From an uncultured Lachnospiraceae bacterium (GTDB taxonomy: Bacteria > Bacillota > Clostridia > Lachnospirales > Lachnospiraceae): DNA of 64,000 bases. The stretch covers positions 1 to 64,000 of the forward strand of contig CAJUGD010000015.1 in NCBI GenBank assembly GCA_910586205.1, written 5' to 3'. Each line of letters begins with the position of its first letter. Positions within the stretch are counted from its first letter, which is position 1. Shown here in pieces: positions 51,508 to 60,049 of the stretch. The notes under the pieces are model-generated. The model had not been told where the DNA came from and ran no database searches. It saw only the letters and a list, made by a program, of their open reading frames with translations. The position numbers and the translations under genes were made by a program.

Positions 51508-53964
51508 ATGGCGAAAATCTATCAATTATATTATACGAGATGCGGAATACAGGAAAAAAAGGCGGGATGGAACATTGTGGCCAATTCAAAGGGCATCCCT
51601 GAAACAGCAAAAAACAATTTCAAAAGTCACGCTGCCAATCTGCTCAATACCAATCCCAAGATAGAAGGATTGTCTTTGGCTTTTGATATCCAAACGATTC
51701 ATGATTATGTGTTTCTTTCACACATTAATTATTACAGCATAAATGAGAACGGGGAAACGGATTCACGAGGCATTTCCTTTATCCATGGCTTTGCAATGCA
51801 AAAAGCTGATTATCAGGAGCTTATCCGCGAACCTGAACAATTTCTTGCAATCCAAAAGGATTGCATAATGTTGAATTATAACGGAGAAAAAGAGTTGCCG
51901 GTTTTGTCAGCGATTCCCTATACAAAACTAACGCCGGAGCCTTTGCTGGATAAATATCACTTGAAACAGGATTCGTTTGATAACCTGATGGGATGCATTT
52001 GCTGGGCTATGAATAGCGTAGGAAAAAGTCTGACTATCATACCAGAATCACTCCACATAAACGAATTAAAAAATGTGTCTCAGGAGATTACCTTTTTGAT
52101 CCTGCGCTATATGCCGTACTCTTTGCGGATGAAGGTAAGTGTATTCTCAGGTATCCGTCAGGGAGCTGCCTTGTGCTTTTCTGACCATATACCAACGGAA
52201 GGAGCATGGTTTTGTCTGAAAACAGGCGAGTATAAATGCCCCAATATGCCAAAATATGATTTTATCTCGTACTTCAGCAATATCAGGTTGAAAGGTTTTC
52301 TGCGAGACAATATCTTAGAACGTCAGGATCACTTTATTAATGTAACATATGGCAGAAGATTTGAGAATCTGGAGTTTAGACATGTAGAGCTGTCATACCA
52401 TGTATCAAGGCCTGAGACTCTGCAAAAACTGTCTAAAGAAAATCTGGATAAATATATGGAAGAAGCCTTGTCCGATTCAAATATCATTCCAAATATCAAC
52501 TATGAAATGTTGGATGAGTATTATGCCAAATTGATAGAACAGTATATGCAAATGGGTTGGACATTTTCTTCTCAGAAATTTTTAAATAAACTGCAAAAAC
52601 GATATGAAGCTACAAATTGTCAATATCTAAAAAATGTGTTTGTTTCTTATTATGTTAAACACCAATGCTTTGTAGGCGCAGAACAGGCTTATGAATTGCT
52701 GTATGATTTGGAAACCGTCAGATCCGAAGACTTTCAGGATTTTTTTAAGGAGATAAAAAAACATTGTCCGGAATTTTATAATGATTACTCTTTAAATTAC
52801 AAACTAAAACGGAGGATTGCCAATTATAGTGATTTAATGGCTGTGTGGGAAGAAAAACAAAAATTCCTCAGCATTCCTGAAGGCAAAAAGCTGCTGGATA
52901 TTATGGAAAATCTCTTTAAAAAAGAAATGGCAGCATCAGATAATAACTCACAGCGGTATGAGATTTGTAAAAGATATGAGAAATTTTTCAATAATCTTCT
53001 TTTGGTTTATCAAAACGGCAGCAGTTCGTTTATTCAGACGGTTAACGAAGAATATTGGAAATATTTCCGGATCCAGGAATTTACATATAAGAATCTCAAC
53101 GAATATAGGGATATGGAAGCATTACAAAAAGAAAATCCCTTTGTTTGTGAACCAGTAAAGCGGCTTCTTCAGGTAAGGGAATCCCTGCTTCAAGAGATCG
53201 ATGCAGCAGATTTTCAAGATATATTTTTCACGGATTCTGTACTCTTGGACGAAAATATGCGAAGTCGTCTTGTACAGGAGCTGCGCGAGGAGGCTATCAA
53301 TAAGAAAAAAATATCACTGGATGCTTGCCTTCTTTTGAATTTCCATTCCGGACAAAGCTTTGATTTGAAACAATTAGCAAAGGACTTGGAAAAGATCAGT
53401 TGGATAGACTCTGAACGAGATGGCCGGCCGGTTTTATACGATGCTGTAAATTCCAGCAAAGTTTTGAAACAGGGCAGTAAAAATGAGAATATCCTTAAAT
53501 ATGCTCTTAAGGAAGCCGTAAAGACTGACCGTTCAGATATCCTGCAAAAGCTATATCAATATTATTTTCCCAAAACATCCGGATCGGATTTGGATAGGTA
53601 TTTGCTGGATATTGTCCAGAAATGGCAATTATTTCTGGCAATTTCCATGACTCAGATCCTGCTGGCAAAATATGTGATGGGGGTGAATCCTGTTTTGGGA
53701 AAGGTTACGGCTGCTGTCGGACTTACTTTTACTGTTATTGGCCTTTTGGTGAGCATGTATTTTGGCGATACAAACTCATTTCATATTATTCATGAAGGAA
53801 ACAATGACGTGATCCGATGGATGATCTTCTTTATAATTTTATCCGTAATTTCTTTGGCATCAGCAATAATCCTGTCCGGGACATGGATAAATATAATCCA
53901 AGGGGCTGTAATTGTACTGCTTCTGACAGGAAGGCTGTGTTATGGAACCATAAAAACAACCTGA
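51508..53964 (+). CDS. GAP1-like GTPase-associated protein with C-terminal membrane segments
   Basis: 818 aa. The start K-I-Y-Q-L-Y-Y-T-R-C then A-G-W-N-I-V-A-N-S-K-G-I-P resembles GAP1 N-terminal domains that always accompany this GTPase family. The middle is a long alpha-helical region (about 370-700). The end has three or four membrane spans (from about residue 710), so the protein is anchored at the membrane with its N-terminal region inside. GGGAGGAG at 51496-51503 supports ATG 51508. I infer it delivers or receives the GTPase signal at the membrane. Confidence 0.72.
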   Translation: MAKIYQLYYTRCGIQEKKAGWNIVANSKGIPETAKNNFKSHAANLLNTNPKIEGLSLAFDIQTIHDYVFLSHINYYSINENGETDSRGISFIHGFAMQKADYQELIREPEQFLAIQKDCIMLNYNGEKELPVLSAIPYTKLTPEPLLDKYHLKQDSFDNLMGCICWAMNSVGKSLTIIPESLHINELKNVSQEITFLILRYMPYSLRMKVSVFSGIRQGAALCFSDHIPTEGAWFCLKTGEYKCPNMPKYDFISYFSNIRLKGFLRDNILERQDHFINVTYGRRFENLEFRHVELSYHVSRPETLQKLSKENLDKYMEEALSDSNIIPNINYEMLDEYYAKLIEQYMQMGWTFSSQKFLNKLQKRYEATNCQYLKNVFVSYYVKHQCFVGAEQAYELLYDLETVRSEDFQDFFKEIKKHCPEFYNDYSLNYKLKRRIANYSDLMAVWEEKQKFLSIPEGKKLLDIMENLFKKEMAASDNNSQRYEICKRYEKFFNNLLLVYQNGSSSFIQTVNEEYWKYFRIQEFTYKNLNEYRDMEALQKENPFVCEPVKRLLQVRESLLQEIDAADFQDIFFTDSVLLDENMRSRLVQELREEAINKKKISLDACLLLNFHSGQSFDLKQLAKDLEKISWIDSERDGRPVLYDAVNSSKVLKQGSKNENILKYALKEAVKTDRSDILQKLYQYYFPKTSGSDLDRYLLDIVQKWQLFLAISMTQILLAKYVMGVNPVLGKVTAAVGLTFTVIGLLVSMYFGDTNSFHIIHEGNNDVIRWMIFFIILSVISLASAIILSGTWINIIQGAVIVLLLTGRLCYGTIKTT

Positions 53965-53998
53965 GCTTTTGCTCTGCATGATTCAGAGGGGAGACATT

Positions 53999-55168
53999 AT
54001 GGGGATATCAAAGCGAATGCTGTTTGGAACAGCATTCACAGGAGGAGTATACTTTTTCCTGGGAGAGCTGTTATTTCGTGGGCTGAAAGAAAAGATGTAT
54101 ATGCCGCTTCTGATTGGATTCTACTTTTTGGGCCTGATGATATTTGTGATAATGGGAATCCGGATCATCGGTGCAACGATGACCCGCTTGATCCGTCCAT
54201 ACCGCGATATTACTCTGCGCTGTTTACTCCTGTGTCTGGCTATACTGGCAGCAGGCTGTTTTCTGGAGTTCCTCTATGAAAAATGTTTCCAAGAAAAATT
54301 TACAGAACCTGTCTCATATATTTTTGCAATCGATAATTCCGGATCTATGGCAGACAATGATCCAGAGAACAAACGTTATGATGCCATTCAATCTGTTTTG
54401 TCACTAAAAAAACCAGACTTTTCTTTCGCCGTCTATTTGTTTGCTGATACAAGTCAGCAAATCCGCTCCATGAACCCCATATCCCATGGAACAGAATTTT
54501 ACATGGAAGCTCCTGGCGGCGGCACAGGAATACAGACTGTACTGGGAAATATCTATAACGAGATCAACAATAAAACACTTGAGCTGGGAGATAACAGCAG
54601 GGTGCTGCTTTTTACTGATGGCGCTGCTACAGATATGAAACCTTTTCTGAGCAAGGTACACTTAAGCAACATATTGGACCAATATGCTAAAAGAGGAATT
54701 TCCATCAGCACCATAGGTCTGGGAAATACAAACGACCGGCTAATGGAATTGATTGCAAAAAAGACCGGCGGTATCTATGTGCCGGTAGAGGATACAGCGC
54801 AGTTAGAGGATGCCATGGAACAGGCGGCAAAAGCTAACGGCAAGCGGAATCTTCTGGACTATCGAAGCTATGTAAAATATGATTGGTTTTTTGTCCTGCT
54901 GCGCATAACAGCCATCATTGTGCTGGGATTGTTGTTGGGAATGGTAAAAATGTATCTCTGCGAACCATTTCTTGAAACCCATCTCCTCTGGAAAACTTCT
55001 GTAGGCTGCAGCCTGGCCGCCGCCGCATGTGTGGAGCTGGGGATGAACCACCTGGGGTTTTCTCCCTCTCTTATGCGATTTTTCATGTGTGTATTGCTGG
55101 CGGAAGGAACATTAGGGAAAAAGGGGTTTTTTGATTCAGGGGAGTATAATTTGTACCGGCATTTTTAG
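53999..55168 (+). CDS. Membrane protein with internal vWA domain
   Basis: 389 aa. Two or three N-terminal membrane spans (about 10-25, 38-58, 72-90) precede a vWA domain with complete MIDAS: D-N-S-G-S-M (112-117), G-G-G-T-G-I-Q (Thr) and L-L-F-T-D-G-A. Two or three more spans follow. This topology resembles BatA/BatB-like vWA proteins of MoxR systems, but no MoxR ATPase is present in the window. GAGGGGAGA just upstream supports ATG 53999; TTG 53969 is also in frame. Last gene of the long run. Confidence 0.8.
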   Translation: MGISKRMLFGTAFTGGVYFFLGELLFRGLKEKMYMPLLIGFYFLGLMIFVIMGIRIIGATMTRLIRPYRDITLRCLLLCLAILAAGCFLEFLYEKCFQEKFTEPVSYIFAIDNSGSMADNDPENKRYDAIQSVLSLKKPDFSFAVYLFADTSQQIRSMNPISHGTEFYMEAPGGGTGIQTVLGNIYNEINNKTLELGDNSRVLLFTDGAATDMKPFLSKVHLSNILDQYAKRGISISTIGLGNTNDRLMELIAKKTGGIYVPVEDTAQLEDAMEQAAKANGKRNLLDYRSYVKYDWFFVLLRITAIIVLGLLLGMVKMYLCEPFLETHLLWKTSVGCSLAAAACVELGMNHLGFSPSLMRFFMCVLLAEGTLGKKGFFDSGEYNLYRHF

Positions 55169-55192
55169 AGGTTTTTTAATCTTTTTCATAGC

Positions 55193-55221
55193 TTGACAAA
55201 TTTTCAGCATAATCTTATGAT
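55193..55221 (+). promoter_or_regulatory. Sigma70-type promoter, TTGACA-17-TATGAT
   Basis: TTGACA at 55193-55198 and TATGAT at 55216-55221 are separated by 17 bases, a near-perfect housekeeping promoter. The expected start of RNA is about 55228-55230, giving an 80-base leader before the ATG at 55310. It shows the last island gene can be made independently of the long upstream operon. Confidence 0.75.
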
Positions 55222-55309
55222 ATGATTAGTTGCAGGAAACAAAACGTCATCTCAGATACTATTTTGCAACTGATATATTATAAAATCACTTATAAAAAAG
55301 GAAATATCT

Positions 55310-56629
55310 ATGGATAAAGATACCGTAAGTAAAATGCTGGAAAATGCAGAAAAGGAGGACTTGCTTGATATCATATCAAATATGTCGCAGGCCAATCACA
55401 AAGCAGAAAAAATAATTCTGGACTGGTGCAAAAAAAATAATAAAAGTCAGCAGAAAAAAGCAGCAGAGATTGAACTGGAAAATCTTTGGCAGGATGTCCA
55501 GCCAATTATCAATGAATTTAATCAATATGGTGGCGGTCCTGACTCGGAAATGGATGAGGTCTGCGATAACCTATGGAAAATGGATGAAATAGTTAAGCAA
55601 AACGATATATCCTGGGAAACACGGGTTGTAATTCTTGATAAAATGCTGGAAGAATTTAATATAGGAAATAGCGGATTTGACGACATATTGATTGATGTGG
55701 CCAGTTCATTTTGTAATAGCCCAGACGAAAACAGATATTTTGCAGATGCATTGGCAAAAGGGTCCAGCGGTTATTACAGAAATTATGCCGCTCAACTTTA
55801 CCGGCATATTGGAGATGAAGATCAATTTTTAAAAACTAAGCTTGATAATTTGAGATATGGTTCAGACTATGTAGAGGTTGCCAAGTATTATGCAGAAAAA
55901 CGGGATCGAAAAAAAGAGATGGAGTACATATGGAAGGGTCTGGAAAGATGTAATGGAAGACTAGATGAGCTGATCAACTATGTGGCGCCTATTTATATAA
56001 AAGAAAACCGTGATGCAGAACTTCAGCGTTTATATCAGTTTATACTAAAGACCAAAACGGATCTTAATATTTTTGCAATGGCAAAACAGATGTATAAATA
56101 TTACAGTATAAAAAATGATTATGAGTCAAGGAAAAGAACGCTTTTGCTTATTTTAGATACTTGTCAAAAAGACGAAATAAAAAAATGGTTTAAACTCTCT
56201 AAAAGTACTCTGTATGCAGAAGACTGGCAGAAGGAATATGAAGGCATTTTAGAAAAAGTAAAGAAAACAGATCAAAAATTTTATTTGGATATCTGCATGG
56301 AAACTGGAAGGGAAGATATTGTATTAACTTGTCTTCAGAATACCAGATATAGATATGATTATTGTAGTGTGGATTACAACCAATATTTCAGCAAACGATT
56401 AGCTGAAAAATATCCCAATGAGATTCTGGAAATCTACTGGGGAAATGTTAATAACCTTCTTACTATGTCAAATAATAAAAACTATGAGACAGCGGTATTC
56501 TTTTTACGAAAGATCAAATCTTTAATGAAAAAGAATGAAAAACTGGAAGAATGGGAGATAAAGTTTCGTGAATTAAAAGAAAAGAATAAACGAAAACGGA
56601 ATTTCATGGCATTGATTGGAAAACTTTAA
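55310..56629 (+). CDS. Unknown alpha-solenoid (TPR/HEAT-like) protein
   Basis: 439 aa, almost entirely helical, charged, no membrane segment or signal. Helix pairs of about 35 residues recur (for example Y-Y-A-E-K-R-D-R-K-K-E-M-E-Y and Y-K-Y-Y-S-I-K-N-D-Y-E-S-R-K), as in TPR-like solenoids; the basic end K-R-K-R-N-F-M resembles tails of SWIM-zinc-finger-associated proteins. AAGGAAAT precedes the ATG and its own promoter lies at 55193. Because it follows the island directly it may be a partner, but this is only positional. Confidence 0.55.
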   Translation: MDKDTVSKMLENAEKEDLLDIISNMSQANHKAEKIILDWCKKNNKSQQKKAAEIELENLWQDVQPIINEFNQYGGGPDSEMDEVCDNLWKMDEIVKQNDISWETRVVILDKMLEEFNIGNSGFDDILIDVASSFCNSPDENRYFADALAKGSSGYYRNYAAQLYRHIGDEDQFLKTKLDNLRYGSDYVEVAKYYAEKRDRKKEMEYIWKGLERCNGRLDELINYVAPIYIKENRDAELQRLYQFILKTKTDLNIFAMAKQMYKYYSIKNDYESRKRTLLLILDTCQKDEIKKWFKLSKSTLYAEDWQKEYEGILEKVKKTDQKFYLDICMETGREDIVLTCLQNTRYRYDYCSVDYNQYFSKRLAEKYPNEILEIYWGNVNNLLTMSNNKNYETAVFFLRKIKSLMKKNEKLEEWEIKFRELKEKNKRKRNFMALIGKL

Positions 56630-56760
56630 CATGTAAGTTCATTTCCAGTTATGATTACTTTAAAAGTAAAGTCCTGCCGCTGATTAGGCGGTATGTATTC
56701 AAGGTTGCTGTGTTCCGGCGGCGCACGTTTAGCAACGACCGAAGCAGAACAGAGAGCCAA

Positions 56761-56910
56761 GTGCGCCCGCCAGACTTTCATGTGTGGTGGTGCTTCTGTT
56801 GCCAGGCGCATGGAGGTATTGTAAATACTCTGAAACATAATGTAGTGCAGACCAGGCAAAATCCTGCTAAGCCGTCTACATTACAATATGAATGGGGTAA
56901 GGCTCATATG
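56761..56910 (+). other. Possible group II intron remnant or structured RNA
   Basis: Begins GTGCGCCC, the usual 5' start of bacterial group II introns, after which GCGCC at 56763 can pair with GGCGC at 56805, and smaller hairpins (GTATTGTAAATAC; AATGTAG...CTACATT) follow. No reverse transcriptase gene is present, so at most a 5' fragment remains. The stretch 56630-56760 before it shows no gene; both strands carry only short frames. Another structured RNA is equally possible. Confidence 0.25.
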
Positions 56911-57045
56911 TAAGTAGGTAATCGGTTCTTTCCAGACTTAGTTGAAAAGATTATTTTTATCATGTAATAACGTGATATATTTGAATTTTGTTGATGAAAT
57001 ATTTATAAAATCAACAAACATTGGAAAGAACCTATTTCTTACTTA
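56911..57045. repeat. Imperfect inverted-repeat element between convergent operons
   Basis: GGTTCTTTCCA at 56924-56934 pairs exactly with TGGAAAGAACC at 57022-57032, and the outer TAAGTA/TTACTTA arms extend it to about 25 bases. An inner 9-bp hairpin TTTGTTGAT (56987-56995) with ATCAACAAA (57010-57018) has a 14-base loop. It sits at the meeting point of plus- and minus-strand genes, so it could be a small mobile element or a two-way terminator. Confidence 0.4.
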
Positions 57046-57048
57046 CCA

Positions 57049-57756
57049 TTATTCCGTCCTCCCGGACATATTCAACCTTTTTAACAGCAGCAATTCCGCA
57101 ATCGTAAAATCATAATCGTCATCTATATCAATTGAGCTTCTTTTCGCCATGATATACGCAAAGGATTTCTCTCCGTATAACTTTCCCTTTCTCATCAGCA
57201 AGTCAATACGCTGTATATAGATAGCTCCATTTATTCTGTAAAATTGCTGTGATTGCTGCCTTCTCCCTACAATATTTAAGTCAACAAAATTATTTAATGA
57301 ACCATTTTCTGGCAAAACATTGCACAATAATGGTGAATATTCCGTTTCGCAAACACTTACAACAGCCTCTGCTTCCTTTTTTTCAAATATATGAAATGCC
57401 GCTATGATATCCCCATAAGTTCTCAAAGGGGAAGTTGGCTGCAATACCGTAACTGTATCAAATTCATTTCCCAATCTCAGATATTCGTTTATCACAAATC
57501 TCACTGTATCCCAAGTGCCAGCTTCATCTGTAGACAACTTTTCACTCCTCAAAAACGGCACGTCAGCACCATATTGCCTAGCAATATCGGCATACTTCAA
57601 ACTATCTGTTGACACATGCACACACTCAAATTGATTCGAATTGATAGCAGACTCAATGGTATATGCCATCAATGGTTTACCTGCAAACATTCTTATATTT
57701 TTATTTTTTAGGCCCTTTGAACCGCTTCTGGCTGGTATTACTGCTAAATTTCTCAT
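57049..57756 (-). CDS. neuA: CMP-nonulosonate synthetase (NeuA/LegF-like), copy 2
   Basis: 235 aa. N-terminus L-A-V-I-P-A-R-S-G-S-K-G-L-K-N-K-N, V-L-Q-P-T-S-P-L-R and Y-R-I-N-G-A-I-Y agree closely with the plus-strand copy at 18491. Start at 57756 is chosen at the family N-terminus; a longer in-frame start at 57825 would place coding sequence in a hairpin element. No poly-G tract is present in this copy, in contrast to copy 1. Last gene of the minus-strand operon. Confidence 0.9.
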   Translation of the reverse strand: MRNLAVIPARSGSKGLKNKNIRMFAGKPLMAYTIESAINSNQFECVHVSTDSLKYADIARQYGADVPFLRSEKLSTDEAGTWDTVRFVINEYLRLGNEFDTVTVLQPTSPLRTYGDIIAAFHIFEKKEAEAVVSVCETEYSPLLCNVLPENGSLNNFVDLNIVGRRQQSQQFYRINGAIYIQRIDLLMRKGKLYGEKSFAYIMAKRSSIDIDDDYDFTIAELLLLKRLNMSGRTE

Positions 57757-57797
57757 ACAATGTTCTATCCTTGTCCCTTTCACCATTTTATTGGCTC

Positions 57798-57874
57798 TTT
57801 CTTCGAGAGCATTGCACAAAATCAATTACATATCTCACTATGCGCCTGATTTTTGCACAGCGTTCTCGAAGAAA
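57798..57874. repeat. 77-bp inverted-repeat hairpin element
   Basis: TTTCTTCGAGAGCATTGCAC at 57798-57817, continuing to 57824, pairs with the inverse arm 57848-57874 at most positions, leaving a 23-base loop. It sits in the 145-base gap between the LegC and NeuA genes of the minus-strand operon. It may be a small mobile element or an attenuator reducing NeuA expression relative to the upstream genes. Confidence 0.55.
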
Positions 57875-57901
57875 AATCCTGCAGACTATCGGTAAGTTAT
57901 T

Positions 57902-59056
57902 TCAGGACAGTTCCTTAATTATTTCTTTAACGGCATTTACAACCTGTTCCAGTTCACTGTTTATAATATTAGTCGAACATGGCAAAGTTACTATCCTATC
58001 CCATAAATGCCCTGCAGTCTCAAGAGAATCCGCCTTAAATGCATTCCTATACGGCTTCTGCAAATGAATCGGTTTCCAAAAGCTTCTGCCCTCTATACCT
58101 TTCTCTTTCAAGCCGGTACATATCTCCCTAACCCTTTCTATCCCGCCCTTATCTGTCACGATTCCGGAAAACCAACAGGCGCTCCTCACATCATTGTTTT
58201 CTGGAAATAGCGAAATCCCTTCAATTCCTCTAAATTTCTTATTATAGTATCTGCGAATTTCGCGCTTTCTTTCCACCAGTTTTTCCATGCGTTCCATCTG
58301 GGCACATCCGATTGCCGCCTGAACATTTGTCATGCGGTAATTATACCCAACCATATCGTGATCGTACTCAGATGTAACCCTGGCAGTAGTGGTTATATGT
58401 TTTATTTTCTTCATCAATTCCTCTTTATCGCCTAAAACCATTCCACCGCCACCTGCAGTAACTGTCTTATTCCCGTTAAATGACAAGATAGTCAAATCCG
58501 CCAACCTGCCAATTTTTTTCCCTTTATACTCCGCCCCCACCGCTGCTGCCGCATCCGCAATTACTGGAAGATTATACTTTTCGGCAATCTCCTGGATTTT
58601 ATCCATATCCGGTATTTCTCCCAATGTATAAACAGGCATAATTGCCGCCACCCGCCTGCCAGATTCCTTGTGGATTACCCTGCCGTCTATAATTGTTGCT
58701 TTTCTCAAAAGCTCATCTTCCAAATCTTCTGCACTCATGCACCAATTTAAAGGATCAATGTCCATCAGCCAAGGAATTGCTTTGCAGTGTGCCACCGCAT
58801 TTGCTGTCGCAATAAAAGTAAATGTAGGGATTATTACAATTTCCCCCTCCTCTACGCCGCATCCCATCAGGGCAGCGTGCAGTCCTGTAGTTCCTGATGA
58901 CGTTGCGACACCGTATCCTGCACCAGCCTTTTTTGCAGTCAATTCTTCCAGCTCATTCACATATTCTCCGACAGAAGAAATAAATGTGGTATCTATGCAG
59001 CGGTTCAAATATTCTCTTTCCCGCCCATCCAAATCAGGCACAGCCAGTGGTATCAT
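57902..59056 (-). CDS. LegC-family sugar aminotransferase, copy 2
   Basis: 384 aa PLP enzyme with I-P-L-A-V-P-D-L start, T-S-S-G-T-T-G-L-H, D-A-A-A-A-V-G and cofactor Lys in S-F-N-G-N-K. By eye more than half of its residues match the copy at 32460. It overlaps the SDR gene by 4 bases (start/stop coupling) and would aminate the keto sugar made by that SDR. It supports a second, independent 4-amino-sugar to nonulosonate route. Confidence 0.88.
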   Translation of the reverse strand: MIPLAVPDLDGREREYLNRCIDTTFISSVGEYVNELEELTAKKAGAGYGVATSSGTTGLHAALMGCGVEEGEIVIIPTFTFIATANAVAHCKAIPWLMDIDPLNWCMSAEDLEDELLRKATIIDGRVIHKESGRRVAAIMPVYTLGEIPDMDKIQEIAEKYNLPVIADAAAAVGAEYKGKKIGRLADLTILSFNGNKTVTAGGGGMVLGDKEELMKKIKHITTTARVTSEYDHDMVGYNYRMTNVQAAIGCAQMERMEKLVERKREIRRYYNKKFRGIEGISLFPENNDVRSACWFSGIVTDKGGIERVREICTGLKEKGIEGRSFWKPIHLQKPYRNAFKADSLETAGHLWDRIVTLPCSTNIINSELEQVVNAVKEIIKELS

Positions 59057-60042
59057 TTTGCACTCACCTCACTTCCCTCAAACACATTCTCCTTATACCA
59101 GCTATAGGTTCTCTCTATCCCATCTTTCAGGCATACCTGCCCTCTATAACCAATACACTGTTCCACTTTTAACATCTCCGGGCATCTTCTTGCAGGGGAA
59201 CCTATTGTGGCTGGTTTTGCCTCAATAAGAAGATTTTTCCCGGTAATTTCCAAAATCATTTCAGCCACTTTCAAAATAGAAACTTCTGGCTGCTGATTTC
59301 CAACATTATAAGCCTCCCCCAATGTTTTATCGCTTTCAGCCAATAACCTTATCATTTTTACCGCATCCGAAATATAACAAAAGGTTCGGCAATGATCTAC
59401 AGAAAAGACCTCCAGTTTGTCTCCGTTCTTTGCCGTAAAAGCTTTCTTTAATAATTCTGGAATTACATGGGACATCCCCATCCTCGGCCCATAAAAATTA
59501 TGGGGCCGGATAATGGTAAATGGCAATCCGCTCTGATTCATAACCGCCTCTCCATATATCTTTGACAGCATGTAGCTTGTCCTGGGATTGTCTAATGGCA
59601 TAACCGTCAGAGGAGTTGTCTCCGGGGTTGGAATTTTCATCTCATAATACTGCAGGGTTCCTGCATATATTTCACTTGTGGAAGCAAAGACAAATCTTTT
59701 TAAATGTTTTTGCCTATGTCCCAGTTCTACCAGATGAAAAAGCAGCTTCACGTTTTTTTCCAGCGCGTCATAAGCATGATTCAGCACATTTTGTACACCT
59801 ATAATTGCTGCCAAATGAAAAATATAGTCATATTCCTCTCCCAGCTTCATCACATTCTCACGGCACATTAGGTCGGACACAAAAAAAGAAACCCTTGCAT
59901 CCTTTTTTAATTCCTTTAAAAACTTGTCTTCTACGCCCCTTGAGAAATTGTCGGCTAAAACAACCTCATACCCATTGTCTAAAAGTTCTTTTGCCAAATG
60001 ATATCCTATAAAGCCTGCTCCGCCTGTAATCAATGCCTTCAT
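59053..60042 (-). CDS. NAD-dependent nucleotide-sugar epimerase/dehydratase (extended SDR)
   Basis: 329 aa. L-I-T-G-G-A-G-F-I-G-Y-H NAD-binding loop, H-L-A-A-I-I-G-V, S-T-S-E-I-Y-A-G, the catalytic Y-M-L-S-K (Tyr-x-x-x-Lys) and R-P-H-N-F-Y-G-P. Unlike the LegB-like enzyme at 31227 it keeps the usual Tyr. Its neighbours suggest a 4,6-dehydratase or epimerase acting before LegC on a UDP-sugar. 7 bases separate it from the dehydrogenase gene. Confidence 0.85.
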   Translation of the reverse strand: MKALITGGAGFIGYHLAKELLDNGYEVVLADNFSRGVEDKFLKELKKDARVSFFVSDLMCRENVMKLGEEYDYIFHLAAIIGVQNVLNHAYDALEKNVKLLFHLVELGHRQKHLKRFVFASTSEIYAGTLQYYEMKIPTPETTPLTVMPLDNPRTSYMLSKIYGEAVMNQSGLPFTIIRPHNFYGPRMGMSHVIPELLKKAFTAKNGDKLEVFSVDHCRTFCYISDAVKMIRLLAESDKTLGEAYNVGNQQPEVSILKVAEMILEITGKNLLIEAKPATIGSPARRCPEMLKVEQCIGYRGQVCLKDGIERTYSWYKENVFEGSEVSAK

Positions 60043-60049
60043 GATTTTC

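Noticed and set aside
53999..55168. MoxR/Bat-type vWA system
   Set aside because: Topology is similar but no MoxR AAA ATPase lies in the window; the GTPase and tubulin-like genes are the local NTPases.
56710..56913. Short open frame of 67 codons in the gap after the island
   Set aside because: No ribosome site, no family resemblance, and it overlaps strongly self-complementary DNA more like an RNA element.
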